The translations under genes were made by a program, and so were the position numbers. From Castanea sativa (lineage: Eukaryota; Streptophyta; Magnoliopsida; Fagales; Fagaceae): a DNA stretch of 64,000 bases. The stretch spans positions 18,043,614-18,107,613 of the forward strand of contig NC_134015.1 of assembly GCF_040712315.1 (NCBI RefSeq), read 5' to 3'. Positions 1-13,411 of the stretch are shown piece by piece (positions within the stretch are counted from its first letter, which is position 1; each line of letters begins with the position of its first letter). The notes below the pieces were generated by a model. That model made no database searches. It had not been told where the DNA came from and saw only the letters and a list, made by a program, of their open reading frames with translations.

Positions 1-180
1 AAAGGAAGTTGGGCATAGTTTACTTCAAGCATTTATTTCCCTTGTTTTGGTAGAAGAAATCTGAAAATTGCATTGCTTAAGTTTTGTAGGATTATGTTAA
101 ACTTCAAGATTAAACTCCTAGTTGAACTTCACATAGATCTTTCTTTTTATTCTTGATAACTAGTACCTTTTCTTTTTCAG

Positions 181-821
181 CATGTTTCCAAAGTCAACAC
201 ATGAAACATTTGCGAACAAGCTGTATCAGACATTTAAAAATCACAAGCGCTTTATAAAACCAAAGCTATCCCGCACAGATTTCACCATTTCTCATTATGC
301 TGGAGAGGTATAGTTGATTACCCAAGCTTATTGCTGCAAGTGAGGGCTGCTTCTCCATTTTGATTTTTACCCCATAACATTTCTTTTCAGGTCCTATATC
401 AATCTGACCTATTTTTGGACAAAAACAAGGACTATGTGGTTCCTGAACATCAAGACTTGTTGGATGATTCCAAATGTCCTTTTGTGGCAGGGCTTTTCCC
501 TCCACTTCCAGAAGAGACATCTAAATCTTCTAAGTTTTCTTCAATTGGCTCTCGTTTTAAGGTACTTTTCTTCTGTGATATTGGTAGCTATTGGATTTGA
601 CTTCCCTTGAAAACTTCAAAATCTTTTTAAGCTGCTAGAACTTGAAAGCTAAGTTTTTATGATCTAATTGTTGCAGCTACAACTACAGCAGTTGATGGAA
701 ACACTAAGTTCTACAGAACCTCACTACATAAGATGTGTGAAGCCAAACAACCTTCTAAAACCTGCAATTTTTGAGAATGTCAACATCATGCAGCAACTGC
801 GTTGTGGTGTGAGTAAAATAT

Positions 822-855
<34 letters not shown>

Positions 856-3800
856 GTTTTTTTGAAAATGTATTTGTATCATTTATTTTTTTAATCTTTC
901 ATCTTTGTTCCTTTTCTTTTCTGTATTCTGCTATGGCTGATTTTTGTCCTTGTAGGGTGTTTTGGAGGCAATCAGAATCAGTTGTGCTGGATACCCAACT
1001 CGGCGTCCTTTCTTTGACTTCATAAATAGATTCGGTCTTCTTGCCCCAGAGGTCGTGGAAGGGAAGTAAGTAGGCTCTTTTAGCATATATTTCTGTTCAT
1101 GTAGTAATAGAATCCCTGACTGAAAATCATTGAAATTTACTATGTATGCTTAAATACATGAGGGTGTTCTACTCTCTGAATGTATTTTATTATGAGCAGT
1201 GTTGATGAAAAGGTTGCCTGCAAAAAGATTCTGGAAAAGATGGGGCTTAAAGGATATCAGGTAACTTGAGGAGTTCCTTTGCTGCTTTTAGAAATAACTG
1301 ATAATTATTATTACTGATCTTATTTCATCCATCTCCTATAAGCTCCTAGAGTTGCTTAAGTTTTAACCAGATGTTACATAGACACATGAATGTTGCAGCA
1401 TGGAGTTATATGTGTGCACGTATGTGTGCAAGTGTGTGTGTTCATGTGTTTTTGTGTTATCTTTGAACTGCTGCAATGATGGAGTTACTATCAGTAGATA
1501 TGGAGTACGCTATGCATGTGTGGATGTTATTTCTTTTAAGTATAATGAATTCCCATTCATCCAATCCATATTGTGGCTAGAAAAGAATTTATATGAATGT
1601 GTTGAAAAATGGTTTTGCAGATAGGTAAAACAAAACTGTTCCTAAGAGCTGGTCAGATGGCTGAATTAGATGCACGGAGAGCTGAAGTACTGAGTAATGC
1701 GGCAAAAACTATTCAGCGGCGCATACGAACCCATATTGCTCGTAAACAGTTTATTGCACTGCGGAAGGCTACCATTGTTGTACAATCTATATGCAGAGGT
1801 GAGCCATCTGAAAATTGCGATAGCACATATAAGTTCTACACCTATATGATGTTCTGTTCCTGAAGATCACTTAGTCCCCTGAACAGAATGATTTAGTTAT
1901 GTTTCCCTTCTTTGCCTGGCACAGGTCTTTAGGGCATGAGTTGATTGCTCGGTCAATTTCTGTTTTGAATTTGTATTCTTATGCGTTTGGTATAAATTGC
2001 AGGAAGACTGGCTTGCAAAATATTTGAGCAAATGAGAAGGGAGGCAGCTGCTATGAAAATTCAGAAGAATACACGCAGATACCAAGCCTGGAAAAGATAT
2101 CGCAAACTCCATTTCTCTGTTCTTGTCTTGCAAACAGGCTTAAGGGTAATGGCTGCTCGTAATGAGTTCAGATTTAAGAAGACAACAAAAGCGGCAATTT
2201 TGGTTCAGGTCATACACTGTATCACTTGGAAATCTACTTTTCTATGTTTGTCAGTTGTCAAAAATGCATACTCACTGGTTAAAAAATGCAGGCAAGATGG
2301 CGTTGTTATAAAGCTGCCTCATACTATAAGAAGCTTAAGAGGGGTACAATAGTCACACAATGCCTATGGAGGGGAAGAATTGCAAAGAGAGAACTAAGAA
2401 AGCTCAAAATGGTTAGTATGAAGCAATTATTCCCTTAACCATCTTAAATAAATGTGCATTTGCAACATGGCATGTGTTAAATTACCGATTCTCCTAAAAG
2501 TTAAGTTGTTGGGAAATGATGAATTTAATTATTTAACCATAATAGCATGCAAAGTGTATGCATGGTACTATCCATGAAAAAACAAATTGCATTATATCTC
2601 CGGGAAATGCCACAAGAGACAACAATGAGCTGTTTACAGTCAAAATTGGAGAAATTGATAAATAATCTGTATTCAATTACATTTGAGTGTGCAAGATTCA
2701 CGCAGTAAAATGATAAGCCTAGCAATTGACAAGTTGAGCATATTAGATGCCCATACATCCACATTCCACTTTTAATATAAACACCAAGGTTCAGAAAATG
2801 AATAGAAGGATAAAAAAATGCTACAGAAATGTAAAAGTATAGTAGCCTTTTATAGCATCCTTGATATGTACTTATGGAGCTATATCATATTCAAAGACAA
2901 TGATTCATGACAGTAGTTGGGAACTATGGTTCATGCATCTAAAAAAGTTTAATTGTGTGCTTCAATAGTGTAACCAACCTAGTCATGATCATTTTAATTT
3001 CTACTCCTCAGTATATGATTCACAGCTGTAAGAAAATAGAATTTAGGAAAGATATTGTTTCTTTTTAATAGTCATTGAAACAAAGTTGAATTGTAATATA
3101 AATTCTTTAAAGGGCATAGTCAAACTGCTCAAAATGTGTGATGGAGTGGAGAGTTGCATGCTCTTTCTTTTTATTTTATTCTATTTTGATTAATTCAGTA
3201 ATCGATATAAAAGAATATTGAGTCCATTATGTCTTATATTGGATTTTGAATATGAGATCCACATACAATATTTTGCAGGCTGCAAGGGAAACAGGTGCAC
3301 TTAAAGAAGCAAAGGATAAGCTTGAAAAACATGTAGAGGAGCTCACTTGGCGTTTACAATTGGAAAAACGTTTAAGGGTAATACTGATGTTCTGAAAATA
3401 GGTAGTTTTAGGTATACAAGAATATTGCTAATATCCATTGTATGCTTCTTCTATGAAAAGTTTACACCATGAAACCTTGCATAGTAGCACCATCCTACTG
3501 CAAAATTTGCTTTACCATATTTTAAAAGATACTATGTGACTTCAAAATTGGTCAGTAACATTTGTTTGATCTTTCTTCATTTTCAGAACTAAGAGATTCC
3601 CATTGCTTTCTATTCATGTGAATATTTCTCATACCTTCGAATAATGTATGCAGACTGACCTTGAGGAAGCAAAAGCACAGGAGGTGGCAAAATTGCAGAA
3701 TTCGTTGCAAGAACTGCAGTACAAAGTTAAAGAAGCAAATGCATTAATTGTCAAGGAACGAGAGGCTGCAAAGAAGGCTATTGAAGAAGCACCTCCTGTT

Positions 3801-6800
3801 ATTAAAGAAACTCAAGTTCTTGTTCAAGATACCCAGAAAATTGATACTCTAACAGCAGAAGTGGAGAACCTAAGGGTTAGAAAGTTCAACCAATAAAGTT
3901 TACCTAATGTCTTCTGTTGAATCAAATGTGTGATATATAGTATTCATTTTCACACAAAAATAAAACTAGAATTATTTTCTTAAATGATGCATGGAATAGA
4001 CAATCAAATCTTCTTTCATTTTTAGTGCATTTTACAAAAACATTCTGCATCTTGCAAAGCAGTACTTCTTTTACTTATCAATTTAACACCATATACCCTA
4101 TGTGTTAGAGGAGTTTAAGTTTCAATTTGGCATTTTGGTGTGAGGGTGAGGAAGCAATTTTTAAAGTGCTTATTTGACAATGCCTTTTGCATTGGACATA
4201 AAACCAGTTGCTGACCTATGACAAGTTCAATTGCTGCTGCTGGAAAACAGACATAGATCAAACATCTCAACTGCATGATGACCATGCATATCTCCATAGG
4301 AGTATCAAAAAATTGGAATTTGACATAGATTCTTGATAGATGTAAAGGCAATATATGGAAATTCAATGGCACAAATTAAAACTTAAACTCTTATTAAGAT
4401 CAATACTTCGATATCACCATTTGAAACTTTTATTAGCCAAATAAACTGTAAATGCTCATTTACAAGAGTAGGTATTTATGGGAATCCAAATATCAGAGGT
4501 GACTCAACAATAATAACTTTGATGAAGAGTAGTCTTAACTTTACAAACTCTTGCAGTTAGGATAGCTTTAAATCATTTTACCTTAATATAGGTTAAAGGT
4601 TTCAGTAACACTTTACACCATTTCATTGAAATAGATAAAGCAACCTAAGTAACAAGATGTGGTACAAAGGTTTCTTGGTTAGAATGAAGTCATTGCATTC
4701 AATTTGTGGCAGCATCTTGCCTGATTTGTAATCCATGTACCATAGGAATCATCTGAGTTTGCAAAGGTTCAACATGCTCTACAGCTTATGCTTTTATCAA
4801 TGAAATAGCTAAACTGACTTAAGTAACAAGAAGTGATAAGGTCACTATGTGCAATTTCATTTCTAAAAATCATTATTTCACATCATCATGTCAGATTTGT
4901 ATACCATCTAGGACTGGATACATTCTTTTTTCAAAGGTTCAACATGTTTTTCAGCCTCTTGTATGAGTGTGCAGCAGTATTTTCATATTGATAACAGTAA
5001 AGCATGGTCAGTTCATTTATTTACATAACCTTGGACTCATGCCACCACAGACATCGTTGGAATCAGAAAGACAAAGTGCTGATGACTTAAAAAGAAAATA
5101 CAATGAAGCCCAAAAATCTGGTGAAGAACGACAGAAAAAATTAGAAGAAACAGAGAAGAAAGTTCATCAGCTCCAGGAATCTTTAACCAGGTAATATGAT
5201 CCTTCAAGAATGACATCCTGATCCTCCTATAGTTACATTTACATGTTAAGTAAGTTTCACCTCTGAATGTTTTACATAAGATTTTTGCATAATTAGTTTG
5301 ACTCTCAAATTTATTAGATGGGGTTTTGCTTGATCCTGTATGTAATTAGAATTTAGCAATTTTACATGTTAATGTGGAGTATTTGACTGTGGCAGATTTT
5401 AGAAATACATCAGACACGGAAAATTATATATTAATATTGAAAAAGGTGTTTGGACCTCTCTTTTTATTTTATTCTTATGCATTATATATATAGTGCATTG
5501 ATTAAAATATAAAGTTTGAAAAAAAAAATGTAATAAACAAAGGAAAATTCGAAGAATTGAGTCTATAATACAAATGAAAAGATGAGTAAGATGAATATCA
5601 TTAAATTATATTCTTGCATGCATTTTATATTGTAGTATATTAAACTTCCTATATCAATTTCTAGCACCAATTAACATCGTTATGGTTTCAAATTTATTCA
5701 TGGCCTGCACATAATTTGAGTTCAAATCACAATTTAATTAAAGAAAGCCATCAGTAGTTTTTGACTTTCCATACCTGGTTAACTGAGCATTTAGATTTCT
5801 TTGATTAGGCTAGAGGAAAAACTTTCCAATTTAGAATCAGAGAATCAAGTCCTGCGTCAACAAGCTGTATCCATGGCACCTAATAAGTTCCTTTCAGGAC
5901 GCTCCAGATCAACTATTCAGGTAAGTTCAGAAATCATTAATATAGAAGGTTGGTTATATTTGATATCCCAAATAGTTTAGAGATTTTCCTGTCCTCTGAT
6001 TAATAACAGAGAGCTGCTGAAAGTGGTCATATTGGAGTGGATACAAAGATAGGTTTGGTAAGTAAAGCTCTTCTAAACTAATAGTATTATTAAACTCTAA
6101 AGGAAAAGGAAAAAGATGAAAAGAAACTTACAGTATGAGCTACTTGAATATATCTTCTTGATTTTTCTCATTTGTTGATCACCTGGTATGTGAATCAGGA
6201 TCTGCATATTCCTCCAATAAATCATAGGGATCCTTCTGAAGTAGAGGAGAAACCCCAAAAATCCCTAAATGAGAAGCAGCAGGAAAACCAAGAGTTGCTC
6301 ATAAGATGTATTTCCCAACACCTAGGCTTTGCAGGGAATAGGCCTATTGCTGCCTGCATCATATATAAATGCCTTTTGCAGTGGAGATCATTTGAAGTTG
6401 AGCGGACTAGTGTTTTTGATCGGATCATTCAGACCATTGGCAATGCTATCGAGGTTTGAAGTTCCCAGATTTATATGCTGGGTACCAGTTTTTGTTTTCT
6501 CTTATAAAAATCAGAAGCCTCTTTTTTAACTTTAATATTTGCATTTGGATTTCAGACCCAGGATAACAATGATATCTTGGCCTATTGGTTATCCAATGCC
6601 TCAACACTTCTCTTACTACTCCAGCGCACTTTGAAAGCAAGTGGTGCTGCTGGTATGGCCCCACAGCGCCGTCGTTCATCATCAGCAACTCTATTTGGGA
6701 GGATGACACAAGTAAATATAGTTTTTTTTTTTTCTCAAAAAAATATAAGTTTCTTGTTAAAATGTTCAAAATTTTCAATTCCTCTGTTAATTCATGTTTT

Positions 6801-9225
6801 TTCTATTATTCTATTTAGAGTTTCCGTGGTGCTCCACAAGGAGTGAACATTTCCTTGATCAATGGTAGCATGAATGGAGTGGATACATTACGGCAAGTTG
6901 AAGCCAAGTACCCAGCTTTGCTTTTTAAACAGCAGCTTACAGCATATGTAGAAAAGATTTATGGGATGATTCGAGATAATCTGAAGAAAGAAATTTCTCC
7001 ATTGCTTGGATTGTGCATCCAGGTTTATAAATTTGGTTTTTGCAGACTTACTAAACTTTATTTTTATAAAGCCAAATTCATGTTTCACTATGGTTATTGT
7101 TTAGTCATTCTAATTACTTTTCCCCTTTCCAAACTACTTAAACTGAACTTTATTGTTTGGATATGATGAACAGGCACCAAGAATATCCAGAGCAAGCTTG
7201 GTTAAGGGATCATCGCGGTCAGTTGCAAACACAGAGGCCCAGCGAGCATTGATTGCTCACTGGCAAGGGATTGTAAAAAGCCTTGGAAACTTCCTAAACA
7301 CTTTGAAAGAAAATCATGTTAGTAGAATTTATCTTGGCTCTGCTCCTTCTTTCTATATCATTTTTTTCTCCTTTGTACTCATATAATAGAAACTAACATT
7401 CAGTAGTGGTGCACATTGACATTGCTTGTGACCATCATGTTCCAAGCCAGCTTTGGCTTTCATGACCATGATTAATCGATTAACTAGACCGTGATTGGAT
7501 CTTTTTCCATGGATCATGGATGTTATTCAATATATTTTTCATTTTGAGTGTGTTCTTGGTGAAATATTGTTTGCTAAACTCATTCTTTCTCTCTCTTCCA
7601 TTTTCTAGGTACCCCCATTTTTAGTTCGTAAGGTGTTCACACAAATATTTTCTTTCATCAATGTTCAACTATTTAACAGGTATTAAATCCATGCTACAAT
7701 ATCTGATTGCTTTTTGGTTGCAAGTCTTATGCAAGTAAATTTTCCTTTATCATCCTGCATACACTGTTTTTTGTTGCAGTCTTCTGTTAAGGCGAGAGTG
7801 CTGTTCTTTTAGCAATGGTGAATATGTGAAGGCTGGATTGGCTGAATTGGAACATTGGTGTTATAAGGCAACAGATGAGGTACCTTGAATTCACTGCCAT
7901 GATACTCCAATCTTGTGATATATAGATATTAAATAACCCCAAAAAAAAAATGCAGTATGCAGGTTCGTCTTGGGATGAGCTCAAGCATATTAGACAGGCA
8001 ATCGGATTTCTGGTATCCCTCTAGTCTTTGTTATATTATTTTTCTTACACCATTACCTTGATACAGGGGTGAAGAAGCAACAAATAGTGGTGTTCTGAAA
8101 TATTCTCTTTTCTGATTCAGGTTATACATCAAAAACCAAAGAAAACACTGGATGAAATTAGCCATGATCTTTGCCCAGTATGTAATATATATCCAATTTT
8201 AAAAATAAATATAATTTATACTTTGACCTGCCTAGAAAAAAATAAAAATTCAACATTCACCTCTTCCCAGGATCTCAATGAACTTGATTTTTCCATTTAC
8301 AGGTCCTTAGTATACAGCAGCTCTATCGGATCAGTACAATGTACTGGGATGACAAGTATGGCACGCATAGTGTGTCCTCGGATGTAAGTTTTTATGGATG
8401 CCATTACTCAAACTAGGTCCGAGTCATCTTTGTCACCGAGCAGAGTGATAGGTTTTCATTTTCCATGAGATTACAAACATTACTCGAAAACAGATGATAT
8501 TTAGGTTTTCCATTTTACTGTTTTTGTGTAGGTTATTTCCAATATGAGGGTGCTGATGACAGAAGATTCTAACAATGCAGTTAGTAATTCATTCTTGTTG
8601 GATGATGATTCAAGGTCAGTAACGGCATTCAACTATGTGATGAGGCCTTCAGCCTTTCTTTTTTGTTTTGCTTCAGTTGCTATTCTTTATATAACTTCAA
8701 TTTGAGTTGCATTTCACTAAGCTACTAACCTTTTGGTAGCAAACCGATGCTTGCCAATTTGTTATACACTAACTGGCTAACCTCCACCCATTTGGTTCTC
8801 CCTTTTGGATTCAAAAACCGGGTGCCAGTTATTTTATATAGTCGGAATACATGGTGCATAATTATCAATGACTGCCAAAACTCTAAGCCTGAGACATTGC
8901 TTAGGTGCATCTTTCAGTCTATTTTATGATGAAGAGTCAATAGGATTTTAATTAACGCTTAAAAAAAATACTCAGTTGAATTCATATGCAGGAATTGTAC
9001 CAACACTACGTTTTGTTTAACAGAACTTGCATAGTTGTTAGACATGCTTTCAGAACATCAGTTTGTCGCTGTCACTGACCTTTAGAATCACCTGTGTGCA
9101 GCATTCCATTTTCAGTTGATGACTTATCAAAGTCCATGGAGCAAATAGACATCGCCGATATTGAACCACCACCACTTATTCGTGAAAACTCAGGCTTTAG
9201 TTTCATGTTTCCTCGTTCAGAGTAA
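181..9225 (+). CDS. Class XI myosin heavy chain, 5'-truncated by the window edge
   Basis: Actin-based motor that moves organelles and vesicles in plant cells. Exons: 181-307, 391-561, 677-808, 956-1065, 1200-1260, 1621-1798, 2003-2208, 2292-2411, 3279-3377, 3654-3875, 5051-5190, 5809-5920, 6010-6057, 6199-6453, 6556-6711, 6819-7022, 7174-7317, 7609-7679, 7780-7879, 7956-8012, 8121-8177, 8303-8383, 8532-8614, 9102-9225 (TAA). All have GT-AG borders and phases agree throughout, giving about 1018 residues. The usual family length is about 1500, so roughly the first third (ATP-binding part of the motor) lies upstream. Visible in order: end of the motor with the SH1 region ([20 protein letters not shown]), converter, six IQ motifs (exons 6-8) that bind calmodulin-like light chains, a coiled coil (exons 9-12), and the globular cargo-binding tail/DIL domain ([40 protein letters not shown]) ending in [15 protein letters not shown]. 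The first visible exon starts in phase 1. Class XI is certain; the subclass (XI-1/XI-K type or other) is not resolved. Confidence 0.96.
824..854. repeat. (CT)n microsatellite in a myosin intron
   Basis: An uninterrupted CT run just after the GTGAGT donor of the exon ending at 808. Simple repeat; no function inferred. Confidence 0.9.
2412..5050. other. Larger myosin introns without recognisable insertions
   Basis: Introns 2412-3278, 3378-3653 and 3876-5050 separate the last IQ exon from the coiled-coil exons. They are AT-rich. I see no transposon ends, no target duplications and no additional in-frame coding piece, and the coiled-coil reading phase closes without one. Confidence 0.6.
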
Positions 9226-9384
9226 TCGCTTTCACTGCATGAGTGGATGGAATTCCTCTTTATCTATCTCCACGGTCAAGATGTAGATTCACATTGCAAC
9301 CCCTTTAATTGTGGATGTCATCATAGGGTTGTACATTGTCAATTATTTTTTACATTAGAAACATTTTTTGAAATTATCTTCCCA

Positions 9385-9482
9385 TATATAGTTCATTGTT
9401 CCAAGTAGGGATGCCTTTGCTCCCCCCCCCCCCCCCCCCCCCCATGTAGTTCATTATTGGAAGCAGGATGCCTTTACTCCCC
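9385..9482. repeat. 57-bp tandem duplication around a 22-C homopolymer in the myosin 3' flank
   Basis: The segment around TAGTTCATTGTTCC..GATGCCTTTGCTCCCC at 9385-9425 recurs, diverged, at 9443-9482. Between them lies an uninterrupted run of 22 C residues (9422-9443). It begins 160 bases after the myosin stop and so may lie in the 3' UTR. Confidence 0.75.
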
Positions 9483-10735
9483 ATCCAGTGTAATGTACAA
9501 CTAGTTTTCAATGAAGGGGAAGAGATTAAAAACATATAGCATTTTACAAAAGCTGTCACTATCAACCGTTTAATGAGGCTTCTTGCTTGTATTTGTATGT
9601 ACAAGTTTTGTGCTATATTGATAATTGTAAGAGTTCATTTTATAAATTGCTTATTGGTTAGTTTTACTGAGCTTTTTTCTTTTTATTCTTTGGAGTGTCT
9701 TTCTTCTTGCATACTTGGTTGTTAATTACTAAATATACAGTAAGAATTTGACTTTAAGCGAGCTTGGATTAGCATTTTTCCATTAGATTATTAGCTTAGT
9801 TGCTTACTTTTACTTTTTTAGAGCCTCACATAATCTCGGTACAATATTACTTGTACTCATTTTCAACAAAAAGCTAATCCAAACACACACGAATGGCTAC
9901 TAGTAGCCACTAATCTCTGAGGATGCAACAAATTGGCAGTTTCTTTTGGGCTAAACAAATGCATTGTCCTCACTCTAACCTATAAGTTAAAATCCCTAAA
10001 TTCCCTCTTCCCATTACAACAATGTTCCTACTAAGACCAATAGATCACTAGCTGTAATGGCTAATACTGAAGTTTCTAAAGATTTTAGTTACAAGCAATA
10101 GATGAGGGTAATGTGTAGAAATGAGTTTTCAAAAAAGGGACCCCAAATTAGGAAAATTCTAGTTTACATCGTTCTAGCAATGTAAAATTTACATTATAGA
10201 CTAAACAAATATGTACAATGTTCGATGGGGCTGCGTGTACAACTATGGATCACCTAGATCCCCTACTCCCACAAGCCCGAGCCCAGCAGTAGAGTGTTAT
10301 TATGATCACGCCTAAGTAAAAGATGCCAACTCAGCTCACCCCCCTCTACCTATTTTTCATTCATTAAAAAAAAAAAAAAAAAGAATAAATGTGTACAATG
10401 TTGTACACATTTGCAAAAAGTCTACAGTGTGAGATTTTCTTTGCTAATACATTGTAAACCTATAATTACCTCTATAGAAATTTCATAAACAATAAACTCT
10501 GCAAGCATCATTCAGAAGGCAAATATATAAACAAATGGTAAATGAAAATTTTAATCGTTGCTACTTGCCTCCCTTTTTCTTTTTCTCATTTTCATTCTCT
10601 TTCTATTTTATTTATTTTTAGTTATATCCTTATTCAAGATTATTCCGGCTAACACAAATTAGGCATGCTACGCAACTCAACTACTGGAATGTGAGTATAG
10701 TGAATAGAAAAGTCATGACCTTTGCATTGTTTTTA
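9483..10735. other. Myosin 3' flank and intergenic DNA
   Basis: No coding potential beyond chance ORFs. Probable 3' UTR and polyadenylation region first, then AT-rich spacer with short T and A runs (for example 10365-10382). No element with clear ends was found. Confidence 0.5.
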
Positions 10736-11205
10736 GGTTAAAATTAATTTGGTCCTTAAATTTTGTGTCATATTTCAATTTCATCCTTAAATTATTAATT
10801 CTGTCAATTTAGTCTTTAAATTTTAAAAATGCTTCAATTTTACTATGTTCTATCTTTTCGATACCAAGAGAACAACTATATATGTAGAAAACCCCTTTTT
10901 TCACCCACCCTTATATGGTTAATTTGGCACTTGTGGATCTCAGAAAATTAGAGCCATGTTACACCCTTACAGGCACCTGAATCACTTAGGGTGACATGGC
11001 GTTACGAGTCACATCTGCTACATAATGCCGTGCTTAATTTTGTGAAAATTGTGATCTGACATCATTTGTATAATGGCAGCAAAAAAGAGTAAGGGTAACA
11101 TTGAAACATTTACAAGAACATCGAGGACTAAATTGACACAACAATAGTTCAGGGATAAAATTAGAATTTAATTCATAATTCATGAACCAAATAATATTTT
11201 TGATC
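10736..11205. mobile_element. MITE-like element with long imperfect inverted repeats
   Basis: The left end, from about 10736 (AATTTGGTCCTTAAATTTTG, then a GTCAATTTAGTC motif), is mirrored on the opposite strand by the right end, 11124-11205 (GGACTAAATTGACACAACAA and CATGAACCAAATAAT). The two arms pair over more than 60 bases with mismatches. There is no ORF, so it would be non-autonomous. Exact ends and target duplication are not clear. Confidence 0.55.
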
Positions 11206-12176
11206 TTGTATTTATATAATCATAATCATATGATTCTTGTTTTTATCTTCAATTTAATACCATACTTTACACGTCCAGTAGTATGATATTATAAATTTAA
11301 TTGGAATTTTTTTTTTAATTAGTTTGAGATATGAGAGAAAACCAATTAGTTTAGTGGTTATTTTGCTATTGGTATGATAATGTTTATGATTGGTACAATA
11401 GATTTGTGTCTGATAATACTAGAACTCATGCAACATATTTGATGATACACAAATTAATACCCATGTGGTATTAACCAAATACCCTCCGATAGCTAAGTTA
11501 AAGTAAGAAAAATAGGAAAATTTACTCATACCTTGGAATAAAGGAGGCTTGGTGCTTATTTAATGGTCTAGGGCTGACCACGTTCCTAGTAATTTAATCA
11601 TTTCCCTTGTAGGGAGTGTAATGGGGGAGTGGGTAATGACACCGAGATTTTTGGGCTTGACTTTCTATATGAGGTGGATGCAAACTAGTAGGAGGATCTT
11701 TAGATGTGGTATGCACACTTCACTATATAGAGATGATGAAGTACAAAAACTAAGTTTCTAAATGTCATGGGTCGTCCATATCCACAGGTGCTAAACAATT
11801 GGCGCTAAATGGGTTACTTGGCCAGTTGGTCATTTGGATTGCTCTATTCATTTCTAAATAAATGTCTTCTGTTATTCATTTATTTTCCTTGTGTACCTGC
11901 AAAGGATATGGACTAAGAAAAGCAAATCATTAAACAAAATTTTTTTTTTTTTGGCAATTGCACTGAAAGAAGGAGAAACAGGGAAAAGTAACATTAGAGT
12001 TTTTTAAGAAACAGTTAACAAGATGTATGAACAGCTAAAGCATTGACCAACATATAGCAGCAAAGGGAAAAGCTCTAAACTCTTAAATGAAATCAACTAA
12101 ACCAAACAAAGGTCACTGGTAAGGATTTCTTGAGCCACAATAAGAAACTTCTCCATGAAAATAGTAGGTAATCATG
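11206..12176. other. Intergenic spacer downstream of the F-box gene
   Basis: AT-rich DNA between the MITE-like element and the minus-strand F-box stop codon. The part nearest 12176 should hold the F-box 3' UTR. No gene or repeat with recognisable ends was seen. Confidence 0.5.
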
Positions 12177-13394
12177 TCATACTGTTAAATCATTGACATA
12201 AGAAGAACAAGGCCAAGTTGGCCTGAAGTACGGTACTATTTTACTGGAATCCCACGAAATTGAAGAGCCACGCCCTTGATAATGAACCACTTCCAGCCTT
12301 TTGCTCTCGAAGTCATAAAGAAATATATTTGATCCTGATCTAATGAAGACAGATTCAGAATTCCGAGGAAGGAATGACAATATTTGGGATTCTTTAGAAT
12401 GCTCAGTGAAAGTTGGATTCTGCTTCCACATTGCTCTGAAATTCAGTTTGTGTCTTAAAATCCACCTTTCCCCTGAATGTGTACTCTTGTATATGGATGA
12501 GTTACTACTTTGTTCTTTCTCAAGAACCCATATCTCAATGCCCAACATACTGCTTTGACCATACTGCAAAAGTCCATCAGAGGACTCCCCAAGAACAGAC
12601 TCTTCATAATCATATGACAACTCACCAGCTGGTAGTTTAATCAAGGATATACGCCTCAGTCCAAGATATGGATCATAGATAGCAAGATTTCTTTGTGCTG
12701 CAAACCAGTGAACAACACCTTTGATCACAGTAGCCACAGTTCTAGGACACAATGCAAAACTTGAAGAGCAAGTGAGAGTAGATTGCTTCCATGTGCTGGT
12801 CTTTGAAGAGAAAGTCTCAATGGAGACAGTGTTGACATCAACAGGTTTGCATACACATTTTGCACGAATGACCTTATAGCAGATGGCATCATCATGAGAA
12901 TCCTCAATAATGAATGCCATGCACAAGCTTCGATAGAACTGCTGTGGTTGAGGAAGTTGGTATGGTTGCTTTGTGATGGGATTCCATACATAATAGGTCA
13001 TTGGGTGGCGACCACAAAGAAGAAGGCCATTGGAAGAGTCAATGAAATAACCAAGCTGTTTGAGGATCCCAGAAAACTTTAAATCATCACCTTCTTTACA
13101 AGTGGACAATAATGGAAGTGCAGGCTCCCATGGGGGACGACGGAAGCCATCTCGAGGTCTTCCAAGGTATAGAAAATTGCATACAAAGAAGCCCAAAAGA
13201 TGAACATTTTCCCGCCAACGAGAGTGGTAACTAGAACGAAAAGAATTGCTACATATCAAATGAAGCCACTTCTTCGATACAAGAATGAGTTTAAAAACAG
13301 ATTTTTCTGGCAGTCGAAGGAGAATCTCACATAAAATATCATCAGAGGCTAATGCAGCATGAACACTATCATGGGCCTTTTTCTCATACTTCAT
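12177..13394 (-). CDS. F-box protein, single coding exon
   Basis: 405 residues. An F-box occupies about residues 15-55 (SDDILCEILLRLPEKSVFKL, then VSKKWLHLICS), the surface that binds SKP1 in an SCF ubiquitin ligase. The rest resembles plant F-box-associated domains: SSNGLLLC and YYVWNPITKQPYQLPQP near residues 118-150, then GVVHWFA and a conserved WxLRHKL-like stretch. Such domains usually form a beta-propeller that selects the substrate. The substrate cannot be read from sequence. The start at 13394 is the first ATG, 17 bases after a good acceptor on the minus strand (exon begins at 13411). It is transcribed divergently from GPI8. The frame is intact, so this looks like an active gene. Confidence 0.9.
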   Translation of the reverse strand: MKYEKKAHDSVHAALASDDILCEILLRLPEKSVFKLILVSKKWLHLICSNSFRSSYHSRWRENVHLLGFFVCNFLYLGRPRDGFRRPPWEPALPLLSTCKEGDDLKFSGILKQLGYFIDSSNGLLLCGRHPMTYYVWNPITKQPYQLPQPQQFYRSLCMAFIIEDSHDDAICYKVIRAKCVCKPVDVNTVSIETFSSKTSTWKQSTLTCSSSFALCPRTVATVIKGVVHWFAAQRNLAIYDPYLGLRRISLIKLPAGELSYDYEESVLGESSDGLLQYGQSSMLGIEIWVLEKEQSSNSSIYKSTHSGERWILRHKLNFRAMWKQNPTFTEHSKESQILSFLPRNSESVFIRSGSNIFLYDFESKRLEVVHYQGRGSSISWDSSKIVPYFRPTWPCSSYVNDLTV

Positions 13395-13411
13395 TTCAAC
13401 AAGATTATATC

